In this document: positions 39,306-49,048 of the stretch, piece after piece
How the letters are laid out: each line of letters opens with the position of its first letter
Numbering within the stretch: the first letter of the stretch is position 1
Assembly (NCBI GenBank): GCA_963734295.1
Contig: CAVTGS010000013.1
Location: forward strand, 25,692 to 89,691
Direction: 5' to 3'
From: JAEUMW01 sp963734295
GTDB lineage: Bacteria > Pseudomonadota > Gammaproteobacteria > Burkholderiales > JAEUMW01
Length of the DNA stretch: 64,000 bases
Program-made: the position numbers and the translations under genes
The notes under the pieces: generated by a model
Database searches by the model: none
Told to the model about the DNA's origin: nothing
Seen by the model: only the letters and a program-made list of their open reading frames with translations

Positions 39306-40064
39306 ATGTTTGCAGAACTGGGTTTGGGCGGCATCGTCATCATCGTCCTGATCATCATCTTCACCTCCCTGCGGGTGCTGCGGGAGTACGAGCGGGGCGT
39401 GATATTCATGCTGGGCCGCTTCTGGAAGGTGAAGGGACCGGGGCTCATCCTGGTGATTCCCGGCGTGCAGCAGATGGTGAAGGTGGGTCTGCGCACCGTG
39501 ACCATGGATGTGCCGAGCCAGGACGTCATCTCGCGCGACAACGTGTCCGTGAAAGTCAACGCCGTGGTGTACTTCCGGGTCGTGGATCCGCAGAAGGCCA
39601 TCATCAACGTCGAGAATTTCCTGCTCGCCACGAGCCAGCTCGCCCAGACCATGCTGCGGTCCATCCTCGGCAAGCATGAGCTGGACGACATGCTGGCCGA
39701 ACGGGAAAAGCTGAATCTCGCGATCCAGAAGGCGCTCGACGCGCAGACCGACAGTTGGGGCATCAAGGTCGCCAACGTCGAGATCAAGAACGTCGACCTG
39801 AACGAGAACATGGTGCGGGCCATCGCAAAGCAGGCGGAAGCGGAGCGGGAGCGCCGCGCCAAGGTCATCCATGCGGAAGGCGAGCTGCAGGCCTCGGAGA
39901 AGCTCGTCCTGGCCGCCGAGGTGCTTGCGCGGGTGCCGCAATCCCTGCAACTGCGCTATCTGGAAACGCTCACCACCATCGCGGCGGACAAGAACTCGAC
40001 CATCGTTTTCCCGCTGCCGATCGACCTGATCGAGTCGTTGCTCAATTCGAGGAAAGGCGCGTAG
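39306..40064 (+). CDS. Slipin/stomatin-like SPFH protein
   Basis: 252 residues, intact. An N-terminal membrane hairpin (IVIIVLIIIFTSLRVLREYE) is followed by the SPFH domain: ERGVIFMLGRFWKVKGPGLI, then TMDVPSQDVISRDNVSVKVN and the NVEIKNVDLNENMVRAIAKQ block. The coiled tail AEAERERRAKVIHAEGE is typical of slipins. It partners the NfeD protein encoded just upstream and should form ring-like membrane assemblies. A bidirectional terminator follows. Confidence 0.93.
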   Translation: MFAELGLGGIVIIVLIIIFTSLRVLREYERGVIFMLGRFWKVKGPGLILVIPGVQQMVKVGLRTVTMDVPSQDVISRDNVSVKVNAVVYFRVVDPQKAIINVENFLLATSQLAQTMLRSILGKHELDDMLAEREKLNLAIQKALDAQTDSWGIKVANVEIKNVDLNENMVRAIAKQAEAERERRAKVIHAEGELQASEKLVLAAEVLARVPQSLQLRYLETLTTIAADKNSTIVFPLPIDLIESLLNSRKGA

Positions 40065-40141
40065 CGCGCCCGCGAACCAGCCGAGCCTGCGACGTCGACG
40101 GAGCTGGATGCGGCTCGACGGACCAGCTCGATACAAAGAAA

Positions 40142-40164
40142 AAAGGGGGCTTTGCGCCCCCTTT
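40142..40164. terminator. Bidirectional Rho-independent terminator
   Basis: AAAGGGGGC pairs with GCCCCCTTT around TTTGC. T-rich tails occur on both strands (CTCTTTT on plus; TTTTTTC on minus), so it can end both the slipin gene and the convergent peptide gene. Confidence 0.9.
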
Positions 40165-40183
40165 CTCTTTTGTGGCCGAGAGA

Positions 40184-40378
40184 TCAGCGGCAGACTCCGC
40201 CGCCACCGCCGCCACCGCCGTGGCTGAGGTTGTGGCCGACGTTGTTCTTGATCTCGGATAGCTTGCTCGCGATCCGATCGAAGATACCCTGCAATAAGTT
40301 GCTGCCGCCATGGTGGGGTGCCGCTTGTGCGACGTTGAAGGTCAGGCACAGCGCGAGACCCAGTACCAGCTTCTTCAT
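40184..40378 (-). CDS. Small exported peptide with polyglycine tail ending Val-Cys-Arg
   Basis: 64 residues from the ATG at 40376-40378. Residues 1-19 (MKKLVLGLALCLTFNVAQA) are a clear signal peptide. The mature part is only about 45 residues: APHHGGSNLLQGIFDRIASK, an amphipathic helix, then NVGHNLSHG and eight glycines, then VCR. A single Cys two residues from the end suggests dimerisation or modification. I do not recognise the family. A remnant of a second copy lies upstream at 40567-40605. The gene ends at a shared terminator. Confidence 0.7.
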   Translation of the reverse strand: MKKLVLGLALCLTFNVAQAAPHHGGSNLLQGIFDRIASKLSEIKNNVGHNLSHGGGGGGGGVCR

Positions 40379-40494
40379 GTCATCTGCTCCATACGTTCGT
40401 GCAGTTGCACGGGTTGATGTTCGGGACCGGCGAGGTCCCACACTTTCCACTACGCGCGCCGCCTGCGCTCGCGCTTGGCAGCGTCACGAACTCT

Positions 40495-40690
40495 CTGGGA
40501 TCCGAGTATACGAACCGGTGGAACGAGCGGTCCTTGTCGACCGACGGATGGTCTTGACTTGGTTAGTTAGCGGCAGATGCCTCCACCTCCGCCGCCACTG
40601 CTGGGTCATGTGCCCGATCTACTTGGGGACTGAGTATAGGATCCGGCTTGGCACCCCGGAACGAGCGGTCCGAGACGGCCGACGGACGGC
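40495..40690 (-). promoter_or_regulatory. Duplicated upstream element of the glycine-tail peptide gene
   Basis: Two similar stretches both contain GGAACGAGCGGTCC (40520-40533 and 40658-40671, an imperfect palindrome) and a TATACT-type box on the minus strand (complement of 40505-40510 and of 40633-40638). The distance from box to palindrome is 9 and 19 bases, one helical turn apart. The inner copy could be the promoter of the intact gene; the outer belongs to the remnant. Confidence 0.42.
40567..40605 (-). pseudogene. Remnant of a second glycine-tail peptide gene
   Basis: The minus strand encodes only PSSGGGGGGICR followed by TAA; upstream is an in-frame TGA. This matches the tail of the 40184-40378 gene. 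The conserved upstream element begins about 15 bases beyond, so the signal peptide and helix appear to have been deleted. Confidence 0.65.
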
Positions 40691-40810
40691 AGCGAAGCGG
40701 CTGATCGCGGCGCGGGGAACCGTTGCCGCTGACGCCGTTCCAACGCGCAGCCGTGTTTTGTGGCGGCGCATCATTGCGCGGCCGCACCGGTACAATACGC
40801 GCGCTCTCCG

Positions 40811-42042
40811 ATGAAGACCCCCACCGTGGCACTACAGGATCTCTCCAAGCTCCGCATCGATCGCGGCGAGAAGGTCGCGGGTGTCTCGCGCGTGCGTCGC
40901 AGCCGCCGCTGGCTGTGGCTTTCGCTGCTCGTGCTGGCGGTTGCGGCGGGCAGCGTCGCCTATTTGCGAATGACGGCGGTGCACGAGGTCGAGGTCGCGA
41001 CGGTGACCACCGCCTATCCGTCCCAGGCGATCGCGCTGCTCAACGCTACCGGTTACGTCGTGCCCCAGCGCAAGGCCTCGGTCGGCTCCAAGGCAACCGG
41101 CCGCATGGAGTGGCTCGGGGTGCAGGAGGGTAGCAAGGTCAAGCAGGGCGAGTTGATCGCGCGGCTCGAGAATCGCGACGTGAGTGCGCTGCTCAACCAG
41201 GCGCAGGCGAACGTTCAGGTGGCTCGCGCCAACCTGGAACAGGGGCAGGCTGAACTCCGTAACGCCGAGCTCGAGCTCAATCGCGCGCGCAATCTGGTGG
41301 AAAGGAAGTTCGTGTCCCAGGCCTCCGTCGACCAGGCGCTTGCCCGTTATGAGCGGGCGAAGGCCGGTATCGCGAGCTACAACGCCGCGATCGCGGCGGC
41401 GGAAGCCGGACGCCGCAACGCCGAGGTCGCAGTCGAGCAGACGCTTATCCGCGCGCCCTTCGACGGCGTGGTGCTGACCAAGAACGCCAACGTGGGCGAC
41501 GTCATCACCACCTTCTCGGCTGCGGTCGATACCAAGGGCGCGGTGGTGACCTTGGCCGACATGTCCACGCTCGAGGTCGAAGCAGACGTGTCCGAATCGA
41601 ATCTGCAGAAGGCGAAGGTGGGGCAGCCGGTCGAGATTCAGCTCGATGCGCTGCCGGACATGCGCTTCCGCGGCGAGGTCGCGCGCATCGTGCCGACGGT
41701 GGATCGCGCGAAGGCGACGGTGCTCGTCAAGGTGAAATTCATCGAGCTTGACGAACGCGTGCTGCCCGACATGAGCGCCAAGGTGACGTTCCTCGAGCGC
41801 GATCTGCGAGATGGCGAGCGCGAGGCGCGCACTGGGGTGCCGCCTTCGGCCATCCTTACCCGGGACGGCGAGACCGCGGTCTTCGTCGTCGATGGTGATC
41901 GAGTGCGGCGCGCGCGAATCGAAACCGGCGCGACGCTGGGCGAACTCGTGGAAGTGAAGTCCGGTGTCAAGCCGGGCGAGAAGATCGTTCTCAAGCCCGC
42001 AGAGGGCCTCGCCGACGGCGCGCAGGTGAAGGTGGCGACGAA

Positions 42043-42046
<4 letters not shown>
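40811..42046 (+). CDS. MacA-like periplasmic adaptor of a tripartite ABC efflux system
   Basis: 411 residues from the ATG at 40811. A basic N-tail and one TM helix (WLWLSLLVLAVAAGSVAYL) precede the HlyD-like barrel, hairpin and lipoyl parts: NATGYVVPQRKASVGSKATG, a long coiled hairpin (ALLNQAQANVQVARANLEQG) and the lipoyl-half VEQTLIRAPFDGVVLTKNA. It should bridge the ABC permease to an outer-membrane channel. It overlaps the ATPase gene by 4 bases. Confidence 0.88.
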
Positions 42047-42738
<692 letters not shown>

Positions 42739-42758
42739 AGGAGCTGGCGGCCGGTCCC

Positions 42759-43916
42759 ATGGAATCTTTCAAGCTCGCGCTCCGCAATGCCCTGCGTCAC
42801 CGGTTGCGCACCGGACTGACGGTGCTCGGGCTGGTGGTCGCGATCGTCGCCTTCGGGCTGCTGCAGACGGTGGTCGATGCCTGGTACGCGGGCGCCGAGG
42901 GCGCGTCGAACACGCGGCTCATCACGCGCAACTCGATCTCGCTCGTGTTTCCGCTGCCGATCACCTACCGCGACAAGATCCGCCGCGTGCCGGGCGTGAC
43001 CGCCGTCAGCATGGCGAACTGGTTCGGCGGCGTGTACGTCACCGAGAAGAACTTCTTTCCCCAATTCGCCGTGGACCCGACGACGTACTTCGAGCTATAT
43101 CCCGAGTACCTTGTCCCGGAAGAAGAGATGAAGGCGTTCATGCGGGACCGGAAGGGCGCCATCGTCGGACGCAAGCTCGCGGACGCCTACGGCTTCAAGG
43201 TCGGCGACGTCGTCCCGCTGCGGGGCACGATCTATCCGGGGACGTGGAGCTTCGTCGTGCGCGGTATCTACGACGGCGCGGAAAAGAGCACCGACACGAG
43301 CCAGTTCTTCTTCCACTGGGACTACTTGAACGAGACGGCAAAACGGACGTCGCCCAAACGCAGCGACAACACGGGCGTCTACATCGTGCGGATCGCGTCG
43401 TCCGATCTGGCGGCCGAGGTCGCCGAGAGCATCGACCGCGAGTTCAGGAACAGCCTGGCCGAGACGCTGACCGAGACCGAGAAAGCCTTCCAGCTCGGCT
43501 TCGTCGCCATGACAGAGGCGATCGTTGTCGCGATCCGGATCGTGTCGTTTCTCGTCATCTTCATCATCCTGGCCGTCATGGCGAATACGATGGCCATGAC
43601 GGCCCGCGAGCGCACGTCCGAGTACGCGACGCTGAAGGCGCTCGGATTCGGGCCCGGCTTTCTGAGCAGGCTGATCTTCGGCGAGTCACTTGCCATCGCG
43701 GTGGCCGGCGGGGCGATCGGCGTCGCGCTCACGTTTCCGGTGGCCGCAGCGTTCGCTGAGCGCCTCGGCACGCTCTTCCCCGTGTTCAACGTGTCGCGGG
43801 AGACGATCTGGATGCAGCTCGCGGCGGCCCTCGTCGTCGGCTGCGCAGCCGCCATTGTGCCGGCGGTGCGGGCGAGCCGCGTGCGCATCGCCGAAGGGCT
43901 GCGCGCCATCGGCTGA
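42759..43916 (+). CDS. FtsX/MacB-type ABC permease
   Basis: 385 residues, intact. An N-terminal TM (GLTVLGLVVAIVAFGLLQTV) is followed by a large periplasmic domain and three C-terminal helices with ERTSEYATLKALGFGPGF before the second, the FtsX hallmark. The end RASRVRIAEGLRAIG is typical. It should form a dimer or heterodimer with the next gene product. Confidence 0.9.
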   Translation: MESFKLALRNALRHRLRTGLTVLGLVVAIVAFGLLQTVVDAWYAGAEGASNTRLITRNSISLVFPLPITYRDKIRRVPGVTAVSMANWFGGVYVTEKNFFPQFAVDPTTYFELYPEYLVPEEEMKAFMRDRKGAIVGRKLADAYGFKVGDVVPLRGTIYPGTWSFVVRGIYDGAEKSTDTSQFFFHWDYLNETAKRTSPKRSDNTGVYIVRIASSDLAAEVAESIDREFRNSLAETLTETEKAFQLGFVAMTEAIVVAIRIVSFLVIFIILAVMANTMAMTARERTSEYATLKALGFGPGFLSRLIFGESLAIAVAGGAIGVALTFPVAAAFAERLGTLFPVFNVSRETIWMQLAAALVVGCAAAIVPAVRASRVRIAEGLRAIG

Positions 43917-43926
43917 CCTCGCCGCG

Positions 43927-45094
43927 ATGAAGATCCCGCTCTCCTACATCGTCCGCAACCTCTGGACGCGGAAGCTGACCACGACGCTGACCGCGGGCGG
44001 CATGGCGCTGGTGGTGTTCGTATTCGCGACCGTGCTGATGCTGGAGGAGGGACTGCGCGAGACGCTGGTGCAGACGGGGAGCTGGGACAACGCGGTGGTG
44101 ATCCGGCGCTCGTCCGGCACGGAGGTGCAAAGCGTGATCGATCGCAACCAGGCGGCGGTCATCGCGAGCGCCCCCGAGGTCGCCTACGGCGCCGACGGCG
44201 AGCCGATGGCGTCGAAGGAGGTGGTGGTCCTCATCAACCTCGAGAAGCGGGGCTCCGCCAAGCCGTCGAACGTCGTGATCCGGGGCGTCGGGGCCAAGGG
44301 ATTGGCGCTGCGGCCACAGTTGAAGCTCACGGAGGGGCGCATGTTCCGGCCGGGCTCGTCCGAGATCGTCGCCGGGCGCGCCATCGCCCAGCGGTTCAGC
44401 GGCGCGGGACTGAACGAGACGCTGCGCTTCGGCGGCCGCGAGTGGACCGTCGTGGGGCTCTTCGACGCCGGTGGCAGCGGCTTCGATTCCGAGATCTGGG
44501 GCGACGCCGACCAGATGATGCAGGCGTTTCGCCGCAACGCCTATTCCGTGACGGTCGTGAAGCTGGTTGCCGCCGACCGCTTTCCCGCATTTCGCGCGCG
44601 GCTCGAGGCCGACCCGCGCCTCACCGTGGAGGCAAAGCGCGAGACCGTGTTCTACGCCGAGCAGTCGGAGTTGCTGGCGAACTTCATCCGCATTCTCGGG
44701 CCTGACGCTGTCGGTGATTTTTTCGTTCGGCGCCATCATCGGCGCCATGATCACGATGTACGCCGCGGTGTCGAACCGGACCGCCGAGATCGGCACGCTG
44801 CGCGCGCTGGGCTTTCAACGGCGCAGCATCCTGGCGGCGTTCCTGCTCGAATCGCTGTTCCTGTCCCTGCTCGGCGGGGCGATCGGGCTCTTCCTCGCTT
44901 CGTTCATGCAACTCGTGAGCGTGTCGACCATGAACTGGCAGTCCTTCGCGGAGATCGCCTTCCGCTTTTCGCTCACGCCGCGCATCGCCCTCCAGTCGCT
45001 TGCGTTCGCAGCCTTCATGGGATTGCTCGGAGGCGTGCTGCCGGCCTCGCGGGCGGCACGGCTCAAGATCGTGGACGCGCTGCGGGCGGCGTAG
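43927..45094 (+). CDS. Second FtsX/MacB-type ABC permease, one frameshift
   Basis: From the ATG at 43927: IPLSYIVRNLWTRKLTTTLT with an N-terminal helix, then the periplasmic domain, then after a +1 at 44697-44700 (ILGLTLSV restored by removing one G) the three C-terminal helices with SNRTAEIGTLRALGFQRRSI. The last residues are AARLKIVDALRAA. Two different permeases with one ATPase and one adaptor suggest a heterodimeric complex. Substrate unknown. Confidence 0.87.
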
Positions 45095-45338
45095 GCTGCT
45101 CGGGGAGCGGATGCCCACGCATTTTCAGGGCAACTTCTTCCCTGGACTTCAGCGATTCTCGCCTGCACCCACAATTGGCGAGCGTGGTGTGCAACGCCTT
45201 GACCCAGTTTGTTCCGGGCGCCAGATACCAGCGATCGAGGAAGGGGTGAACGCCGGCACCGCGCAGCCGCTGCGCGAGGGCTTCAACCCGAGCGTGATCG
45301 CGCGAGTGGTAGCTTAGAAAAACGTCGAAGCTCGACAT
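45063..45338 (-). pseudogene. TIR-domain protein remnant
   Basis: From the ATG at 45336-45338 the product begins SSFDVFLSYHSRDHARVEAL, then AGVHPFLDRWYLAPGTNWV, an unmistakable TIR start. The middle is deleted: ANCGC is followed at once by RRESLKSREEVALKM, whereas TIR domains have about 20 residues there, and it stops after 91 residues over the end of the permease gene. No partner gene is adjacent. It is a relic of a TIR conflict gene. Confidence 0.75.
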
Positions 45339-45515
45339 GGCCTGCTGGTGATCACAGTGCTGCTGGTCCGAGGGGGCTTGCAGCAGAAACATCTGGGCGC
45401 CGCTGCCGGCACGCAGCATGGCTGTGCGGCGCTTTGCGTTGGCGTTTAGGATCATGAGAGCAACGTACGCCAGTGGATCCCGGGAGGACCCTATGGTCTC
45501 ACGGCGAGGCGCCCC

Positions 45516-45998
45516 ATGACAGACGTGTACCGAATGATGCGCTTTGCCCGCTATGCATGGGCAGCGCCCGCGACCGCCGTCGGGCTCATCGGCACTCTTG
45601 CCGCTTTGCCGATCGGTGCGACGGCGCGCGTCGTCGATGGCGTACTCGAGGTGGGCGGCGGTCGACTCGCGGAGTGCATCGATCGGCTTCCCGCGGCGCT
45701 TCGATTCCAGGCCATCACCCTGGGTCACGTGATCCTCGGTACGACGCACGCGGCGCTGTGTGAATTGCGCACACATGAGCGTGTGCACGTGCGCCAGTAC
45801 GAACGATGGGGATTGCTCTTCTTTCCGCTTTACCTGGGTTCGAGCCTCGTGCAGTGGCTGCGGGGCCGGCATCCGTACCTGGACAATCGTTTTGAGCGTG
45901 AAGCTTTCGTGGGTTGCGCGTCCGCAGTCCGCGGTGCAGAGGAATCTTCAAGAACGCACGCAGCGAGTCGTATTAGAATACCCGCTCTTCGCGAGTAG
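45516..45998 (+). CDS. Conserved membrane protein with an HERVH motif
   Basis: 160 residues. Two hydrophobic stretches (AAPATAVGLIGTLAALPIGA and LLFFPLYLGSSLVQWL) surround HERVHVRQYERWG, similar to the zinc-peptidase HExxH, though here it is His-Glu-Arg-Val-His. RGRHPYLDNRFEREA follows. Proteins of this pattern are widespread and uncharacterised. A peptidase role is only a suggestion. Confidence 0.65.
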   Translation: MTDVYRMMRFARYAWAAPATAVGLIGTLAALPIGATARVVDGVLEVGGGRLAECIDRLPAALRFQAITLGHVILGTTHAALCELRTHERVHVRQYERWGLLFFPLYLGSSLVQWLRGRHPYLDNRFEREAFVGCASAVRGAEESSRTHAASRIRIPALRE

Positions 45999-46095
45999 TC
46001 ATTTGTTACGCGCCCGATGCCACGAAGCGCAACTGGGCAGGCTGCCCGGTCGGGCGCAGTGTCGAGGTGGTGAGCTTTATTGAGGAGTGAACTTG

Positions 46096-46569
46096 ATGTC
46101 CACGAAAAAGGAAACGACGCCAACCGCCGAGAAGAAGACCTCGGTGAAGAAGGCGACAACCGAACGAAAGACTTCCGCGGTATCGACCCCGCGGAAGACG
46201 AAGGCAGCGACGGGGGGCGTCCTCCAGTCGGCACCGGCCGCCGAAGGCGGAGCCCCGGCCAAAGCGACCAAGGCGGATGAAGCCCGCAAGGCTGCGGCGG
46301 CGACACCGGCCGCTCCGCTGACGCGTGTCATGGCGTATATCGACGTCGGCCCGGGCAACACCCTTTTCGTGAGAGGCGAAGGGCCTGGACTGAGCTGGGA
46401 AGCCGGGGTGCCGATGCAGTGGATCGGTGACGGCTGCTGGTCGTGGTCCGCGGAATCGGCCGGTCAGTACGTTACCTTCAAGGTCCTGATCAACGACCAG
46501 CACTGGTCCGGCGGCGACAATCTGAAGGTTGCCCCGGGAGATACCGCGGCCTTCACGCCCGCCTTTTAG
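46096..46569 (+). CDS. Lys/Ala-rich N-terminus joined to a CBM-like beta domain
   Basis: 157 residues from the ATG at 46096; GAGGAG lies upstream. Residues 1-70 are Lys-, Ala- and Thr-rich, like a histone-H1-type tail (KKETTPTAEKKTSVKKATTE). Residues 75-157 form a small beta domain (YIDVGPGNTLFVRGEGPGLS, WSAESAGQYVTFKVLIND, WSGGDNLKVAPGDTA) resembling the starch-binding CBM20/CBM48 folds. There is no signal peptide. DNA or glycogen binding are both conceivable. Confidence 0.6.
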   Translation: MSTKKETTPTAEKKTSVKKATTERKTSAVSTPRKTKAATGGVLQSAPAAEGGAPAKATKADEARKAAAATPAAPLTRVMAYIDVGPGNTLFVRGEGPGLSWEAGVPMQWIGDGCWSWSAESAGQYVTFKVLINDQHWSGGDNLKVAPGDTAAFTPAF

Positions 46570-46693
46570 GCGAACGCGTCAGGGCGGTTCGCGCCTATCG
46601 AGGGTGGCAGGCGCACGCCGAGAGAGGTATGTCAGGACTGCGGGACTGGCGGCCTTGGCGAGGCCGCCGGGGGCTGCATTGTTTTGGCGGAGC

Positions 46694-47086
46694 TCAGGCG
46701 CGGCGGTCGTCCGACTGATCCGTGAGCGCGGCGCACGCGTGGATCCCGTGGCCGATGCCTATCATGCCGCCGAAGGCGAGCAGGGGCTCGGCCGCGATCA
46801 TGCCGGCGGCTACCATGCCCGCGGCGACGAGCAACATGTGCCAGCACCGGTGCTGCTCGCGACGGGTAGCGGCATCGTAAGGGGGCAGCGCCAACTCGCG
46901 CTTGAGCTTCGCCGTGGCCTGCTCGCGCGTGAACCCGCACGTGCGCCACACCTGTTCTCGGGACTCCTCGAGCGGCGCGTCGGCGTAGATCGGCGTGGTC
47001 TGGGCCCAGGCCACCCACTGGCCATCGGCGCGTTGTGTCGCCGCGAGCCAGAAGCGGCCGATGCGCTGAATTTCTCTGGTTTTCAT
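46694..47086 (-). CDS. Hypothetical membrane protein
   Basis: 130 residues. The N-terminal half is soluble (GRFWLAATQRADGQWVAWAQ, TCGFTREQATAKLKRELALP). One or two hydrophobic helices lie in HMLLVAAGMVAAGMIAAEPL and onward. I recognise no family. It faces the radical SAM gene divergently. Confidence 0.5.
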   Translation of the reverse strand: MKTREIQRIGRFWLAATQRADGQWVAWAQTTPIYADAPLEESREQVWRTCGFTREQATAKLKRELALPPYDAATRREQHRCWHMLLVAAGMVAAGMIAAEPLLAFGGMIGIGHGIHACAALTDQSDDRRA

Positions 47087-47292
47087 GACTCGAGCCCGGA
47101 AGGTTTTCCCGCGAGTGTCGGCGCAAAATTCGTGCTACTTCATCCGCTGCTGCCGATGCGCTTGCGACGATGCCTGCCGGGGTTCGTGCGAGCGCTGAAT
47201 GACGGCACAATCGCGTGCCCGATGGCGTCCGCCGGAGGCCGCAAACCGTTCGATCTGCTATCCTCGTCGCTCACAATTGAACGCGCTCCGTC

Positions 47293-48381
47293 ATGCCGCT
47301 GCGCACCGTCTCCGGAAGCCACGCTGCGCCTCGCAAGGGCCGCGGCGCGACGTCGAATCCCGAGGGGCGCTTCGAGTCGGTCACGCGCGAAGCGTGCGAC
47401 GACGGCTGGGATCGAGGGGACGACGAGACGCAACCGCTCGCCACGATCGTCACGGCAGAGCGCGCCAAGTCGATCATCACCCGGAACGACTCGCCGGACA
47501 TCCCCTTCACGCAATCGATCAATCCCTATCGCGGCTGCGAGCACGGCTGCGTGTACTGTTACGCGCGGCCGAGCCACGCCTATCTCAACCTGTCGCCGGG
47601 CCTCGACTTCGAGACGCGCCTTTTCGCCAAGGTCAACGCGGCGGAACTCCTGCGGGCAGAGCTGGCGAAACCCGGCTACCGGTGCGACGCGATCTCGCTC
47701 GGCACCAACACCGATCCGTATCAGCCGATCGAGCGCGAGTACCGCATCACGCGCTCCATTCTCGAAGTGCTGGCCGAGCACGATCACCCGGTCGCGATCG
47801 TGACCAAGAACGCCATGGTCGAGCGCGACCTCGACCTGCTCGCGCCGATGGCGCAGAGGAGTCTCGCGCGGGTGTATCTCTCCATCGCGACGCTCGACCA
47901 CGAAGTGTCGCGCCCGATGGAGCCACGCACTTCCGCGCCGCGACGAAGGCTGGAGGCGATCCGGCGGCTCGCCGCGGCGGGCATCCCGACCGGCGTGGTC
48001 GTGGCACCCGTAGTGCCGTTCCTGACCGATCACGACATCGAGCACGTGCTCGAGGCCGCCGCCGACGCAGGTGCCGCGTATGCGGACTACGTGCTGCTGC
48101 GACTGCCGTTCGAGGTCAAGACGCTCTTCGAGGATTGGCTCGACGCGCGGTTTCCGCTCAAGGCGGCGCACGTGATGAGCCGCGTGCGGGCGATGCGCGA
48201 GGGGCGCGAGAACGACCCCGAATTCGGCAGCCGCATGAAAGGGACGGGACACTTCGCCAAACTGCTGGCGCAGCGCTTCGATCTCGCCTGCGCGCGGCTC
48301 GGATTGAACCGCGACCGCGCGCCGCTCGACACGACGCGGTTCCGGCCGGCGCGCACGACGCCGCAGCTCGATCTGTTCTGA
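47293..48381 (+). CDS. PA0069-family radical SAM protein
   Basis: 362 residues. The cluster motif is CEHGCVYCYARPSHAY (CxxxCxxC), after the diagnostic SIITRNDSPDIPFTQSINPY. The C-terminal part is related to spore photoproduct lyase-like enzymes. The substrate is unknown. It is followed after 4 bases by the Sel1 gene, so the two may be cotranscribed. Confidence 0.93.
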   Translation: MPLRTVSGSHAAPRKGRGATSNPEGRFESVTREACDDGWDRGDDETQPLATIVTAERAKSIITRNDSPDIPFTQSINPYRGCEHGCVYCYARPSHAYLNLSPGLDFETRLFAKVNAAELLRAELAKPGYRCDAISLGTNTDPYQPIEREYRITRSILEVLAEHDHPVAIVTKNAMVERDLDLLAPMAQRSLARVYLSIATLDHEVSRPMEPRTSAPRRRLEAIRRLAAAGIPTGVVVAPVVPFLTDHDIEHVLEAAADAGAAYADYVLLRLPFEVKTLFEDWLDARFPLKAAHVMSRVRAMREGRENDPEFGSRMKGTGHFAKLLAQRFDLACARLGLNRDRAPLDTTRFRPARTTPQLDLF

Positions 48382-48385
48382 CGCG

Positions 48386-49048
48386 ATGTTTTCTCTCGAC
48401 GCGCTGGTTAGAACCTCGATCGCGCTCCTGCTGCTCGTAGCCGCGAGCACTGCCCACGCCGACAGCGCAACGTTCAAGAAAGGGGAGGCCGCTTACGCCG
48501 CGGGCGAGTTTGCCGAGGCGGTAAAGATCTGGCGGCCGCTCGCGGAGAAGGGCGACGCCCAGGCGCAGTACGCGATGGGGCTGCTCGCGCGGCGTGGGCT
48601 CGGGGTGCCGCGCGATCCGGCCGCAGCGGCGGAGTGGTGGCGGAAGGCCGCCAACCAGGGGCACACGACCGCCCAGTTCAACCTGGGTGTGCTGTACGAA
48701 GGCGGCGAGGGCGTTGGCAAGAGCTACGACGAGGCGTTCAAGTGGTATCGCCTGGCGGCCGAGCGCGGCGACCCCGATGCCCAGTTCAATCTCGGCCTGC
48801 TCTACGCCGCCGGGCGCGGCGTGAAGCGCGATCTCAACGAGGCGACGGCGTGGTATCGCAAGGCGGCGGAGCAGGGCGATGCCGCCGCCCAGTACACGCT
48901 GGGCCTCTCGTATGCGGCCGGCATGGGCGTGCCGGAAGACCGGGCGGCGGCGCTCGGGTGGCTCAGGAAATCGGCCGCGCAGGGGTTCGAGCCCGCCCGG
49001 GACGCGCTCGCCAAGCTTGGGTCTGCAACCAAGGAGAAGAAGCCATGA
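48386..49048 (+). CDS. Exported Sel1-repeat protein
   Basis: 220 residues, with a signal peptide (LVRTSIALLLLVAASTAHA). About five Sel1-like repeats follow: GDAQAQYAMGLLARRGLGVP, then GHTTAQFNLGVLYEGGEGVG, DAQFNLGLLYAAGRGVKRD, and so on. Such proteins serve as scaffolds. The stop overlaps the next ATG by 4 bases. Confidence 0.92.
   Translation: MFSLDALVRTSIALLLLVAASTAHADSATFKKGEAAYAAGEFAEAVKIWRPLAEKGDAQAQYAMGLLARRGLGVPRDPAAAAEWWRKAANQGHTTAQFNLGVLYEGGEGVGKSYDEAFKWYRLAAERGDPDAQFNLGLLYAAGRGVKRDLNEATAWYRKAAEQGDAAAQYTLGLSYAAGMGVPEDRAAALGWLRKSAAQGFEPARDALAKLGSATKEKKP

Noticed and set aside
36078..40064. A 1328-codon open frame on the plus strand
   Set aside because: Its first part lies opposite the decarboxylase gene and is a high-G+C shadow; only the end, from 37890 to about 38400 and from 39306, corresponds to the NfeD and slipin genes.
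40184..40378. The glycine-tail peptide as a substrate of the GrrM-like maturase at the left edge
   Set aside because: The tail lacks aromatic residues that cyclophane maturases act on, and the genes are 40 kb apart.
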